A DNA stretch of 5,134 bases from Paracoccaceae bacterium (GTDB lineage Bacteria > Pseudomonadota > Alphaproteobacteria > Rhodobacterales > Rhodobacteraceae), in assembly GCA_020441345.1 (NCBI GenBank), contig JAGRMK010000194.1:1-5134 (forward strand), written 5' to 3'. The notes below the pieces were generated by a model that was given only the letters and a program-made list of their open reading frames with translations, searched no databases and had not been told where the DNA came from. A program made the translations under genes and the position numbers. Of the stretch, positions 1 to 5,134 are shown in pieces; the stretch's first letter is position 1, and every line of letters starts with the position of its first letter.

Positions 1-395
1 TCGCCGATCAGGCGATCATCGCCTTCGCCGCCGATGATCAGGTCATCGTCCGCGCCGCCGATCAGCTTGTCGTCGCCATCGTTGCCATAGAGCGTATCCT
101 GACCGTCATCGCCCCAAAGCGTATCGTTGTCGGCGCCGCCCGCGATCTGGTCCTCGCCATCGCCGCCGAACAGGCGGTCCTCGCCTTCGCCGCCATCGAT
201 GGTGTCGTCGCCATAGCCGCCGTAGACGTAATCGTCGCCGCCCTTGGCGTCGATGTTGGAACCATCGTTGTCAATCCGGTCCCCGTCTTCATCGGTATAG
301 CCGGACCCCATGATCTCGCCGGTTTCGAGGCCATCGACGATTCCGGCGATGCCCTGTGGCGTGATGTCGGTCGGGTCTGTATTTCTCGGTGGCAT
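1..395 (-). CDS. RTX (hemolysin-type) calcium-binding repeat protein, N-terminal part, cut by window edge
   Basis: The reading frame opens at ATG 395-393 and stays open for 131 codons to the left edge. An AGGGGA Shine-Dalgarno 8 nt upstream fixes the start. Residues 1-50 are acidic, have no signal peptide, and include a GYTDEDGDRID stretch (32-42). From residue 59 to 130 there are eight uninterrupted nonapeptides of the form GGxGxDxUx, for example GGYGDDTID, GGEGEDRLF, GGDGEDQIA and GGEGDDRLI, preceded by one degenerate unit (50-58). Known of the family: such repeats fold as a calcium-binding beta-roll, and the proteins usually leave the cell unprocessed at the N terminus through a type I secretion system using a C-terminal signal. 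That C terminus lies outside the window, so secretion and any enzymatic or Hint domain are inference. The protein lies head-to-head with the transporter operon. The RTX call is firm; the function is unknown. Confidence 0.9.
   Translation of the reverse strand, partial: MPPRNTDPTDITPQGIAGIVDGLETGEIMGSGYTDEDGDRIDNDGSNIDAKGGDDYVYGGYGDDTIDGGEGEDRLFGGDGEDQIAGGADNDTLWGDDGQDTLYGNDGDDKLIGGADDDLIIGGEGDDRLIG
6..221 (-). repeat. Eight tandem 27-bp units encoding RTX nonapeptides
   Basis: Codons 59-130 of the RTX gene are eight consecutive nine-codon units, each usually starting GGC-GGC or GGC-GAT/AAC. They differ at synonymous and non-synonymous positions, so this is a diverged coding repeat and not a recent expansion. 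The array probably continues past the left edge, since residue 131 is again Gly. The repeat periodicity explains why long meaningless frames are open on the other registers here. Confidence 0.88.
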
Positions 396-403
396 TTGTT
401 TTT

Positions 404-409
404 TCCCCT
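404..409 (-). promoter_or_regulatory. Ribosome binding site of the RTX gene
   Basis: On the minus strand AGGGGA sits 8 nt before ATG 395-393, in an A-rich spacer. It is the only good Shine-Dalgarno near this frame and decides the start. Confidence 0.75.
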
Positions 410-446
410 GGCTTCCGCGGAAGCGGACGATCGTCGCTGCACTGGC

Positions 447-467
447 GCGTCACGTGTCTGGTGACGC
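447..467. repeat. Perfect dyad GCGTCAC-N7-GTGACGC in the RTX leader
   Basis: Two exact 7-bp complementary arms (447-453 and 461-467) flank a 7-nt centre, 52 nt upstream of the RTX start codon and probably inside its transcript. There is no T tract on either side, so it is not a terminator. It could be a repressor operator or a leader hairpin. A 7-bp-arm dyad is expected about once by chance in a region this size, so function is uncertain. Confidence 0.4.
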
Positions 468-536
468 AAGAATTCGATAGGCCGACAAAGCCTTGTTTGC
501 CGATGCCCGGACTACGCCAAATGCTCAAAGGAGACC

Positions 537-552
537 CGCAGCCCGCGCTGCG
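537..552. repeat. Short GC hairpin CGCAGC-CCGC-GCTGCG in the RTX leader
   Basis: Exact 6-bp complementary arms (537-542 and 547-552) enclose a 4-nt loop. If transcription of the RTX gene starts near 638, this lies in its long 5' leader. No known riboswitch consensus was recognised around it. Confidence 0.3.
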
Positions 553-644
553 TTGACAGGACGTCTTATCACCCTGGAACACGATTGGCAGCATTCCCAC
601 CGGACCACCCCCATAGCCCGCGGCTCGTTTCCGAACCGTGAATG

Positions 645-673
645 AGTATATCAAACTAGAAATAAAAACAAAA
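645..673 (-). promoter_or_regulatory. Candidate extended -10 promoter reading towards the RTX gene
   Basis: The minus strand reads TGATATACT over 653-645: a TGn extension followed by TATACT, one base off the TATAAT consensus. Upstream is a T-rich stretch with only a poor -35 (TTTTGT, 673-668, 17-nt spacer), as is common when the extended -10 is strong. It lies in the most A/T-rich part of the window. Transcription would begin near 638 and give a leader of about 240 nt before the RTX start codon. The promoter is inferred from sequence alone. Confidence 0.45.
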
Positions 674-742
674 AGAAATCCGTCACCAACGGGTGCGGGC
701 CCGCGGGCGGCGATGGCGCATCACGGCCCGGCTGCGGTGTTT

Positions 743-761
743 TGTTTCCGATCTGGAAACA
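743..761. promoter_or_regulatory. Operator-like dyad TGTTTCC-N5-GGAAACA
   Basis: Exact 7-bp inverted arms (743-749 and 755-761) surround GATCT. A third half-site TGTTTCC follows at 783-789, and shorter GTTTCC copies lie at 627-632 and 928-933. The geometry suits a dimeric repressor or activator. I cannot assign a regulator family. The dyad taken alone is within chance expectation; the clustering of half-sites is what supports it. Confidence 0.35.
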
Positions 762-1036
762 GTTTTTGCCACGAAAAGGCCCTGTTTCCGCGCGGATCGT
801 GCCATGATTTGCAATTTGCCGCGCAGTTTCGCAAAACGAATAAAATTGGAAATGAATTGTTCATGATCGGGCATCGGCCAATCACCGATCCGTGAAGGTC
901 GACCGTCCGGTTTTTTTGATTTCATGCGTTTCCAGATTCGGCGCTCGAGAGGGTGTTGGGGTTTATTGTCCCCGTGGTGTGCTTAATGTGATTCGCGTTA
1001 CCGGAGCGGCGCGTGATCCTTCATACTTGAAATATC

Positions 1037-1066
1037 TCTTGCAAGACTCTCCGGCGCTGATAGGCT
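1037..1066 (+). promoter_or_regulatory. Candidate promoter of the transporter operon with a palindrome over its -35
   Basis: TTGCAA (1039-1044, four of six matches to TTGACA) is followed after 16 nt by TAGGCT (1061-1066), which keeps the T, A and final T of the -10 box and has a TG one base before it (1058-1059). Transcription would start near 1073 and leave a leader of about 45 nt. The -35 lies inside TCTTGCAAGA (1037-1046), a perfect 10-bp palindrome that a repressor could use to block polymerase. The -10 match is weak, so this is tentative. Confidence 0.33.
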
Positions 1067-1102
1067 CAGTGGATCGGACCGCGTTGAAAGGTCCAGTCGG
1101 AC

Positions 1103-1108
1103 AGGGAG
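1103..1108 (+). promoter_or_regulatory. Ribosome binding site deciding the binding-protein start
   Basis: AGGGAG abuts ATG 1109-1111 with no spacer but stands 9 nt before ATG 1118-1120. The spacing favours 1118 as the true start. Confidence 0.65.
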
Positions 1109-1117
1109 ATGAACACC

Positions 1118-2263
1118 ATGACCATTCGAGCTTCACTATGCACCGGCCTTGCGGTTCTGGCCTTGAGCGGGGGCGTCGCGCAGGCTGGCACGGCCACAGT
1201 GGGACTGATCACCACGCTTTCGGGCGGGGGTGCGGGGATCGGTGCGGATGTGCGCGACGGGTTCGAACTGGCGCTTGCCATGTCGGGGTCCGATGCGATC
1301 CATCTGGTGATCGAGGACGACGGCCAGCGCCCCGAGCAAGCGGTGCAGATTGCCGATCGCATGATCCAGTCCGAACGCGCGGATATTCTGACCGGAATCA
1401 TCTTTTCGAACCTGGCGATGGCGGTCGTGCCCTCGGTCACGGCACAGGACGTGATCTATATCTCGTCGAACGCCGGGCCATCGCCGCTGGCTGGCGCGGG
1501 GTGCCACCCCAATTATTTCAACGCGGCCTGGCAGAACGACATGCTGCACGAGGCCTCGGGCGCCTATGCCAGCGAGCACGGGATGACCAACACCTTCATC
1601 CTGGCGCCGAACTATCCGGCCGGGACCGACGCACTGACCGGCTTCAAGCGGCGCTATACCGGGACCATCGCGGGTGAGCTTTATACCCAGCTGGGTCAGA
1701 CCGATTACGCGGCCGAGATCGCGCAAATCCGCGCTTCGGGGGCGGACAGCGTGTTCATCTTCCTGCCGGGCGGCATGGGGATCAGCTTCATGCGGCAGTA
1801 TTCGCAATCGGGCGTGGATCTGCCGGTGATTTCGACCGCGTTCACCGTGGGCCAGGACAACCTGCCGGCGATGGGCGAGGCTGCGATGGGTGTCATCAAT
1901 TCCGGCCAGTGGTCGCCGGACCTGGACAACGCCGCCAACGCGGCCTTCGTCGCCGCCTTCCGCGAGGCCTACGGGCGCACTCCGTCGCTCTATGCCAGCC
2001 AGAGCTTCGATACGGCGAACCTGATCCTGTCGGCGCTGGCCGTGGCCGATGTCGATGACCATGACGCCTTCCGCGCCGCGCTGCGCGCCGCGGATTTCGA
2101 CTCGGTTCGCGGCGATTTTGCCTTTGCCAACAATCAGCACCCGATTCAGGATGTCTATATCCGCCAGGTGGCGATGGTTGACGGCGAGATCACCAACCGG
2201 CTGCTCGGCCTGGCGATCGAGGACTATGTCGACGTTTATGCGGCCCAGTGCCCGATGGAGTAA
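1118..2263 (+). CDS. Liv/HAAT-family ABC transporter periplasmic substrate-binding protein (type 1 fold)
   Basis: This protein binds the ligand in the periplasm and delivers it to the membrane subunits encoded next. From ATG 1118 it has 381 residues, usual for the family. An upstream in-frame ATG at 1109 would add three residues but leaves no room for the ribosome. Residues 1-23 are a Sec signal peptide ending VAQA, with cleavage expected before Gly24. The mature start, VGLITTLSGGGAGIGADVRDG, is the typical Peripla_BP_6 opening. Other landmarks are SSNAGPSPLAGAGC (116-129), APNYPAG (163-169), FLPGGMGISF (215-224), YASQSFD (292-298) and FDSVRGDFAF (327-336). The mature protein has only two cysteines, Cys129 and Cys378 near the C terminus, a possible disulfide. 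From my knowledge of the family, the NAGPS/Cys, APNY and SVRG-F set resembles binding proteins for aromatic acids more than LivJ/LivK, so the ligand may not be a branched-chain amino acid. Family certain, ligand inferred. Confidence 0.93.
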   Translation: MTIRASLCTGLAVLALSGGVAQAGTATVGLITTLSGGGAGIGADVRDGFELALAMSGSDAIHLVIEDDGQRPEQAVQIADRMIQSERADILTGIIFSNLAMAVVPSVTAQDVIYISSNAGPSPLAGAGCHPNYFNAAWQNDMLHEASGAYASEHGMTNTFILAPNYPAGTDALTGFKRRYTGTIAGELYTQLGQTDYAAEIAQIRASGADSVFIFLPGGMGISFMRQYSQSGVDLPVISTAFTVGQDNLPAMGEAAMGVINSGQWSPDLDNAANAAFVAAFREAYGRTPSLYASQSFDTANLILSALAVADVDDHDAFRAALRAADFDSVRGDFAFANNQHPIQDVYIRQVAMVDGEITNRLLGLAIEDYVDVYAAQCPME

Positions 2264-2389
2264 CCGGCTCTGCCCGTCGGCGCGGTTTTATCGCGCCGAC
2301 GGGGCTTTTCGCCCCTCTCCTTCATATGGGCGTCACCCCAAGGGCGACGTTCCAGTGACCCAACGGCCCGCCATCCGGGGACCGAGACC
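2264..2389 (+). other. Spacer between binding-protein and first permease gene
   Basis: After the stem-loop, about 75 bp lead to the permease start without another clear promoter or gene. This is the only real gap in the operon: every later junction overlaps. The permease GTG is preceded by GGGGA (2377-2381) with 8-nt spacing, so its translation starts independently of the binding protein. Confidence 0.6.
2273..2309 (+). terminator. Strong intercistronic stem-loop with short T tract (partial terminator)
   Basis: CCCGTCGGCGCG (2273-2284) and CGCGCCGACGGG (2292-2303) pair perfectly over 12 bp around a 7-nt loop, then GCTTTT follows. It begins 10 nt after the binding-protein stop codon. A perfect 12-bp stem is not expected by chance. 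The T tract is only four long and the next genes belong to the same transporter, so I infer incomplete termination or 3'-end protection that raises binding-protein mRNA above the rest. A second 5-bp hairpin, GGGGC-TTTTC-GCCCC (2301-2315), shares bases with the first and cannot form with it. Confidence 0.75.
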
Positions 2390-3307
2390 GTGACACTTGC
2401 CTTAATCTTCGAACAATTGCTGAACGGCCTGCAATTCGGGCTGATGCTGTTCCTTATGTCGGCCGGATTGACGCTGGTGTTCGGCGTGATGGGGCTGATC
2501 AACCTGGCGCATGGTTCGCTATACATGATCGGGGCGTTCTTTTGCGCGGTCGCCGCGGGGGCGACGGGCAATTTCTGGCTGGGGTTGGCCGCCGGCATGG
2601 CCGCCGCCGCCGCCGCCGGGGCACTGATCGAGATGCTGGTGATCCGGCGGCTGTATGACCGCGACCACCTGGATCAGGTGCTGGCGACTTTTGCTCTGAT
2701 CCTGATCCTGTCCGAAGCGACCAAAATGGTTTTTGGTCCCTTTCCATTGTATCTCAACGCGCCGCCGATCCTTTCGGGCACGGTCAATCTGGGTCTGGTG
2801 GACTATCCGCTCTATCGACTGGCGCTGATCGGGTTCGGGCTGCTGGTCGCGTTGGGGCTGTGGCTGCTGATCGCGCGCACGCGGCTGGGGATTCGCATCC
2901 GCGCGGGCGAGAACGACCGCGAGATGATCGCCGCGCTGGGTGTCAACATCCGCGCGCTTTATACCGTCGTGTTCGCGCTGGGTGCGGCGCTGGCGGGAAT
3001 GGCCGGGGCGCTGGTCGGTGCCGTTCAGGCGGTGCAGGTGGGCATGGGCGAACCCGTGTTGATCCTGGCTTTCGTGGTGATCGTGATCGGTGGCATTGGC
3101 AGCATTCGCGGCGCGATGGTCGGGGCGCTGCTGGTCGGAGTGATCGACACCATGGGCCGTTTCCTGTTGCCGCGCGCCTTCGCGGTGTTTCTGGACGCTA
3201 GCCAGGCCAGCGGCATCGGCGCAGCGCTGGCGTCGATGCTGATCTATCTGCTCATGGCGCTGGTTCTGGTCCTGCGCCCCAAAGGATTGTTTCCTCTCCA
3301 TGCGTGA
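2390..3307 (+). CDS. livH: Liv-type ABC transporter permease, LivH subfamily
   Basis: One of the two inner-membrane subunits that form the import channel. It has 305 residues, normal for LivH. The start is GTG, backed by GGGGA 8 nt upstream and by the frame opening directly into the first membrane helix. About eight hydrophobic segments are visible (near 10-33, 45-62, 62-80, 92-110, 138-165, 188-215, 220-250 and 270-300). GLINLAHGSLYM (35-46) is the hallmark LivH motif. RAGENDREMIAALGVN (171-186) is the cytoplasmic loop expected to contact the ATPases, and the late GGIGSIRGAMVGALLVG stretch is also typical. A run of six alanines lies in the third hydrophobic segment. The gene overlaps the next by 8 nt. 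The symbol denotes the subfamily; the ligand depends on the binding protein and may not be an amino acid. Confidence 0.94.
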   Translation: MTLALIFEQLLNGLQFGLMLFLMSAGLTLVFGVMGLINLAHGSLYMIGAFFCAVAAGATGNFWLGLAAGMAAAAAAGALIEMLVIRRLYDRDHLDQVLATFALILILSEATKMVFGPFPLYLNAPPILSGTVNLGLVDYPLYRLALIGFGLLVALGLWLLIARTRLGIRIRAGENDREMIAALGVNIRALYTVVFALGAALAGMAGALVGAVQAVQVGMGEPVLILAFVVIVIGGIGSIRGAMVGALLVGVIDTMGRFLLPRAFAVFLDASQASGIGAALASMLIYLLMALVLVLRPKGLFPLHA

Positions 3308-4277
3308 CACGCATCGCGAATACGCCCTCAACACGGTGCTGGCTCTCGGGCTGCTGCTGGTGCCCCTTTGGGCGCTCTGGGCAGACGAGCCGTTCACCAT
3401 CACCATGTTCACCCGCATCGCGATCTTGGCGCTGGCGGGGCTTGGCCTCAACCTGGTGCTGGGGCTGGGCGGCATGGTGTCGTTCGGGCATGCGGTGTTC
3501 TTCGGTCTTGGGGGATATTGCGCCGGGATCCTTGCACAACATGCCTTCAACGGCGCGCCGATCCTGGGCCTGCCCGGCACCAATCAGATGCTGATCATCT
3601 GGCCTGTGGCGATGCTGGTTTCCGGCCTGTTGGCGGCCGTGATCGGCGTGCTGAGCCTGCGGACCGAGGGCGTGTTCTTCATCATGATCACCCTCGCCTT
3701 TGCGCAGATGGTCTATTATTTCGCGATCTCCTGGCCCGCCTATGGCGGCGAAGACGGTCTGCCGATCTATGTGCGCAACCAGTTTCCGGGGCTGAACACG
3801 ATGCGCCCGCTGCACCTGTTCCTGATCTGCTGGGGCGTTCTGATGCTGGCGCTGGGGCTGTTCGCAATGGTGCGGGCCTCGCGGTTCGGGGCGGCGCTGA
3901 TGGCAATTCGCCAGAACCCGGACCGGGTCGCGGCGGTGGGGATCGAGCCCTTCGGCATCAAGCTGGCGGCTTTCATCCTGTCGGGCATGATCACCGGGCT
4001 GGCTGGGGCCCTGATGGCCGATCTGTCGCGGTTCACCAGCCCGTCGATGATGGCCTGGACGATGTCGGGCGAGTTGATCATCATCATCATTCTGGGCGGC
4101 ACCGGGCGGTTGTTCGGACCGGTCGCGGGCGCCGCGATCCTGGTCGGGTTCGAGGTCACGTTCGGCGGTCTGACCGAGCACTGGAAACTGTGGCTGGGTC
4201 TTGTCCTGCTGGGCGCGGTGCTGTTCGCGCGTGGCGGTCTGATCGGGCTGATCGCCGGGAGGGAACGCCTTGGCTGA
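3300..4277 (+). CDS. livM: Liv-type ABC transporter permease, LivM subfamily
   Basis: The second membrane subunit, pairing with the LivH-like protein to form the translocation path. It has 325 residues from ATG 3300, which overlaps the end of the preceding gene by 8 nt. AAAGGA (3281-3286) is a rather distant ribosome site, so re-initiation by ribosomes finishing livH is likely. GLNLVLGLGGMVSFGHAVF (49-67) is the LivM signature. RTEGVFFIMITLAFAQM (121-137) is a conserved helix. IRQNPDRVAAVGI (203-215) is the ATPase-contact loop, and GGTGRLFGPVAGAAI (266-280) closes the conserved core. Eight or more hydrophobic segments are seen. It lacks the long N-terminal extension of the E. coli LivM and is the shorter form common in other bacteria. 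Ligand unassigned, as for its partner. Confidence 0.94.
   Translation: MRDTHREYALNTVLALGLLLVPLWALWADEPFTITMFTRIAILALAGLGLNLVLGLGGMVSFGHAVFFGLGGYCAGILAQHAFNGAPILGLPGTNQMLIIWPVAMLVSGLLAAVIGVLSLRTEGVFFIMITLAFAQMVYYFAISWPAYGGEDGLPIYVRNQFPGLNTMRPLHLFLICWGVLMLALGLFAMVRASRFGAALMAIRQNPDRVAAVGIEPFGIKLAAFILSGMITGLAGALMADLSRFTSPSMMAWTMSGELIIIIILGGTGRLFGPVAGAAILVGFEVTFGGLTEHWKLWLGLVLLGAVLFARGGLIGLIAGRERLG
4257..4264 (+). promoter_or_regulatory. Ribosome binding site supporting a TTG start of the LivG-like ATPase
   Basis: GGGAGGGA ends 5 nt before TTG 4270-4272, inside the end of livM. It is the strongest purine run near the frame and makes TTG credible although no ATG is available near the N terminus. 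Confidence 0.65.
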
Positions 4278-5022
4278 TCCGATCCTGACGCTGTCGCATC
4301 TGTCCAAGAGCTTTGGCGCGCTCAAGGCCACCGACGACGTGTCGCTGACGCTGCACCCCGGCGAGATCCATGCCCTGATCGGGCCCAACGGTGCAGGCAA
4401 ATCGACGCTGATCGGCCAGATCTCGGGGCGGATCGCGCCGGACTCCGGGACGATCATCTTCAAAGGGCGCGACATCACCAGGATGAGCGTCGCACAGCGC
4501 GCGCGGCTGGGGCTGGGGCGCAGCTTTCAGATTTCGTCACTGATCCCCGAATACTCGGCGCGGCGCAATGTCATGCTGGCCTTGCAGGCGCGGCAGGGGC
4601 ATTCGTTCCGTGTCCTGCGCCCGGTGATGCGCGAGCGCGGGTTGTTGGATCCCGCGCTGGCGATGCTGAAGCGCGTGGGGCTGGATGGCCGGGCCAGCGT
4701 GCCCTCGGCCGAACTCAGCCACGGCGAACGCCGGTTGCTGGAAATCGCCGTTGCGCTCGCGCTGGAGCCTGCGTGTTTCCTGCTGGATGAACCGATGGCC
4801 GGTCTCGGCACCGAGGGGGTCGGCACGTTGATCGACTTTCTGCGCGGACTCAAGTCCGAGGCACCGATCCTGCTGGTCGAACATGACATGGATGCGGTCT
4901 TTGCGCTGGCCGACAGGATCAGCGTTCTGGTCTATGGCCAGATCATCGCCAGCGGCACGGTGGACGAGATACGCAACGACCCGCGTGTGCGCGAGGCCTA
5001 TCTGGGCGAGGAAACACCATGA
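4270..5022 (+). CDS. livG: Liv-type ABC transporter ATP-binding protein, LivG subfamily
   Basis: One of two cytoplasmic ATPases that power the importer. It has 250 residues from a TTG start, usual for LivG, and overlaps livM by 8 nt. All nucleotide-binding motifs are present in order: Walker A GPNGAGKST (38-46), Q-loop Gln87 in GRSFQ, signature LSHGE (149-153), Walker B FLLDE with catalytic Glu174 (170-174), D-loop AGL, and switch His205 in VEHDMD. The C-terminal part, YGQIIASGTVDEIRNDPRV then EAYLGEE, is the short tail typical of branched-chain-type ATPases. Nothing suggests inactivity. The TTG start may lower its yield relative to the permeases, but overlap and a good ribosome site may compensate. 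Its stop codon overlaps the next gene's start as ATGA. Confidence 0.95.
   Translation: MADPILTLSHLSKSFGALKATDDVSLTLHPGEIHALIGPNGAGKSTLIGQISGRIAPDSGTIIFKGRDITRMSVAQRARLGLGRSFQISSLIPEYSARRNVMLALQARQGHSFRVLRPVMRERGLLDPALAMLKRVGLDGRASVPSAELSHGERRLLEIAVALALEPACFLLDEPMAGLGTEGVGTLIDFLRGLKSEAPILLVEHDMDAVFALADRISVLVYGQIIASGTVDEIRNDPRVREAYLGEETP
5008..5012 (+). promoter_or_regulatory. Ribosome binding site of the LivF-like ATPase
   Basis: GAGGA lies 6 nt before ATG 5019-5021 within the last codons of livG. With the 4-nt ATGA overlap it points to coupled translation and fixes this start. Confidence 0.65.
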
Positions 5023-5134
5023 GCGCTCTGGCACGGGTCGAGGGGCTCGAGGTTTACTATGGGGCCTCGCAGGCGTTGTTCGGCGTCGATCTGACGGTCG
5101 AGGCAGGGCAGGCCGTGGCGCTGATGGGGCGCAA
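5019..5134 (+). CDS. livF: Liv-type ABC transporter ATP-binding protein, LivF subfamily, N-terminal part, cut by window edge
   Basis: The frame opens at ATG 5019 and gives 38 complete codons before the window ends. The visible part, with VYYGASQALFGVDLTVEAG then QAVALMGR, matches the start of LivF: an A-loop tyrosine (Tyr13 or Tyr14), the QAL segment, and the strand leading into Walker A, which is cut right after GR. Its position after livG and the ATGA overlap complete the usual binding-protein/H/M/G/F order. It would be the second ATPase of the same importer. The subfamily rests on context and about 38 residues, so it is slightly less certain than livG, and integrity of the rest cannot be judged. 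Confidence 0.88.
   Translation, partial: MSALARVEGLEVYYGASQALFGVDLTVEAGQAVALMGR

Larger units (their letters stand above)
396..1117. other. Divergent intergenic region between the RTX gene and the ABC-transporter operon
   Basis: No frame in these 722 bp looks like a protein. The frame at 638-895 (plus) begins with GTG, lacks a Shine-Dalgarno and has no recognisable domain. The frames crossing into 289 or 62 on the minus strand are out of register with the RTX gene and low in protein character. The region is less GC-rich than its flanks, especially 640-680, which is nearly all A/T. It holds a minus-strand extended -10 promoter, small dyads at 447-467, 537-552, 743-761 and 1037-1046, five GTTTCC/GGAAAC hexamers between 627 and 933, and a weak plus-strand promoter near 1039-1066. 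The two flanking units could be co-regulated from here, but no regulator gene is in the window. Confidence 0.7.

Noticed and set aside
1..221. CRISPR or non-coding tandem repeat
   Set aside because: The 27-bp periodicity is contiguous without spacers and is fully explained by RTX nonapeptide codons.
62..469. 135-codon minus-strand frame across the RTX repeats
   Set aside because: Its low-complexity Thr/Ala/Met/Arg product arises from reading the 27-bp RTX units in the wrong register.
289..654. Minus-strand frame overlapping the RTX start
   Set aside because: It is out of register with the RTX frame, and its sequence is Arg/Pro-rich without protein character. An internal ATG at 594-592 is preceded by GTGGGA but with no spacing.
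695..704. Palindrome GCGGGCCCGC
   Set aside because: A GC-only 10-bp palindrome in GC-rich DNA is expected by chance, and nothing nearby supports a role.
816..846. Plus-strand promoter TTGCCG-N19-TAAAAT
   Set aside because: The -10 is good, but the 19-nt spacer and about 265-nt leader to the binding protein make it weaker than alternatives; kept only as a possibility.
638..895. 85-codon plus-strand frame in the intergenic region
   Set aside because: It has a GTG start without a Shine-Dalgarno, biased low-complexity composition, no domain, and it overlies the promoter-like A/T-rich segment.
884..917. Possible terminator before the seven-T run at 911-917
   Set aside because: Only a 4-bp ACCG/CGGT stem can be drawn directly before the T run, with mismatches inside, and there is no upstream gene on that strand needing termination.
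1130..1150. Lipoprotein signal at Cys8 of the binding protein
   Set aside because: The residues before Cys8 (ASL) do not fit a lipobox, and the hydrophobic core comes after the cysteine, so an ordinary Sec signal ending VAQA fits.
1136..2140. Long antisense frame under the binding-protein gene
   Set aside because: It is a shadow of high-GC codons on the opposite strand; the His/Arg/Gly-rich product has no domain, and the sense frame is clearly the gene.
3252..4478. 408-codon antisense frame under livM
   Set aside because: It is a His/Arg/Gln-rich shadow of the permease and ATPase codons; both sense genes show full motifs.

Overview
The window is GC-rich coding DNA that reads as a free-living, probably marine alphaproteobacterium, most likely Rhodobacterales (roseobacter type). 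The grounds are codon choice, the style of the RTX protein and the make-up of the ABC-transporter proteins. This is an impression from protein character, not a database result.

Layout: (1) positions 1-395, minus strand, hold the 5' part of a gene for an acidic RTX calcium-binding protein that runs off the left edge. (2) Positions 396-1117 are a 722-bp divergent intergenic region with no convincing gene. It contains an AT-rich extended -10 promoter reading left towards the RTX gene, several small dyads, a loose cluster of GTTTCC/GGAAAC motifs and a weaker candidate promoter reading right. (3) Positions 1118 to the right edge, plus strand, are a HAAT/Liv-type ABC importer operon in the order binding protein, permease H, permease M, ATPase G, ATPase F, with F cut by the window end.

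The five transporter genes should form one importer. The exported binding protein captures the ligand in the periplasm, the two membrane subunits form the channel, and the two cytoplasmic ATPases drive it. The binding protein carries motifs that I associate with the branch of the Liv family reported to bind aromatic acids and related compounds rather than leucine, so amino-acid specificity should not be assumed. A strong 12-bp stem with a short T tract follows the binding-protein gene. It probably lets that protein be made in excess over the membrane and ATPase subunits, whose genes overlap by 8, 8 and 4 nt and are probably translationally coupled.

I see no CRISPR array, tRNA, rRNA, insertion sequence, phage gene or clearly novel system. 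The items most worth a second look are the ligand of the transporter, the regulatory content of the 722-bp gap and the nature of the RTX protein.
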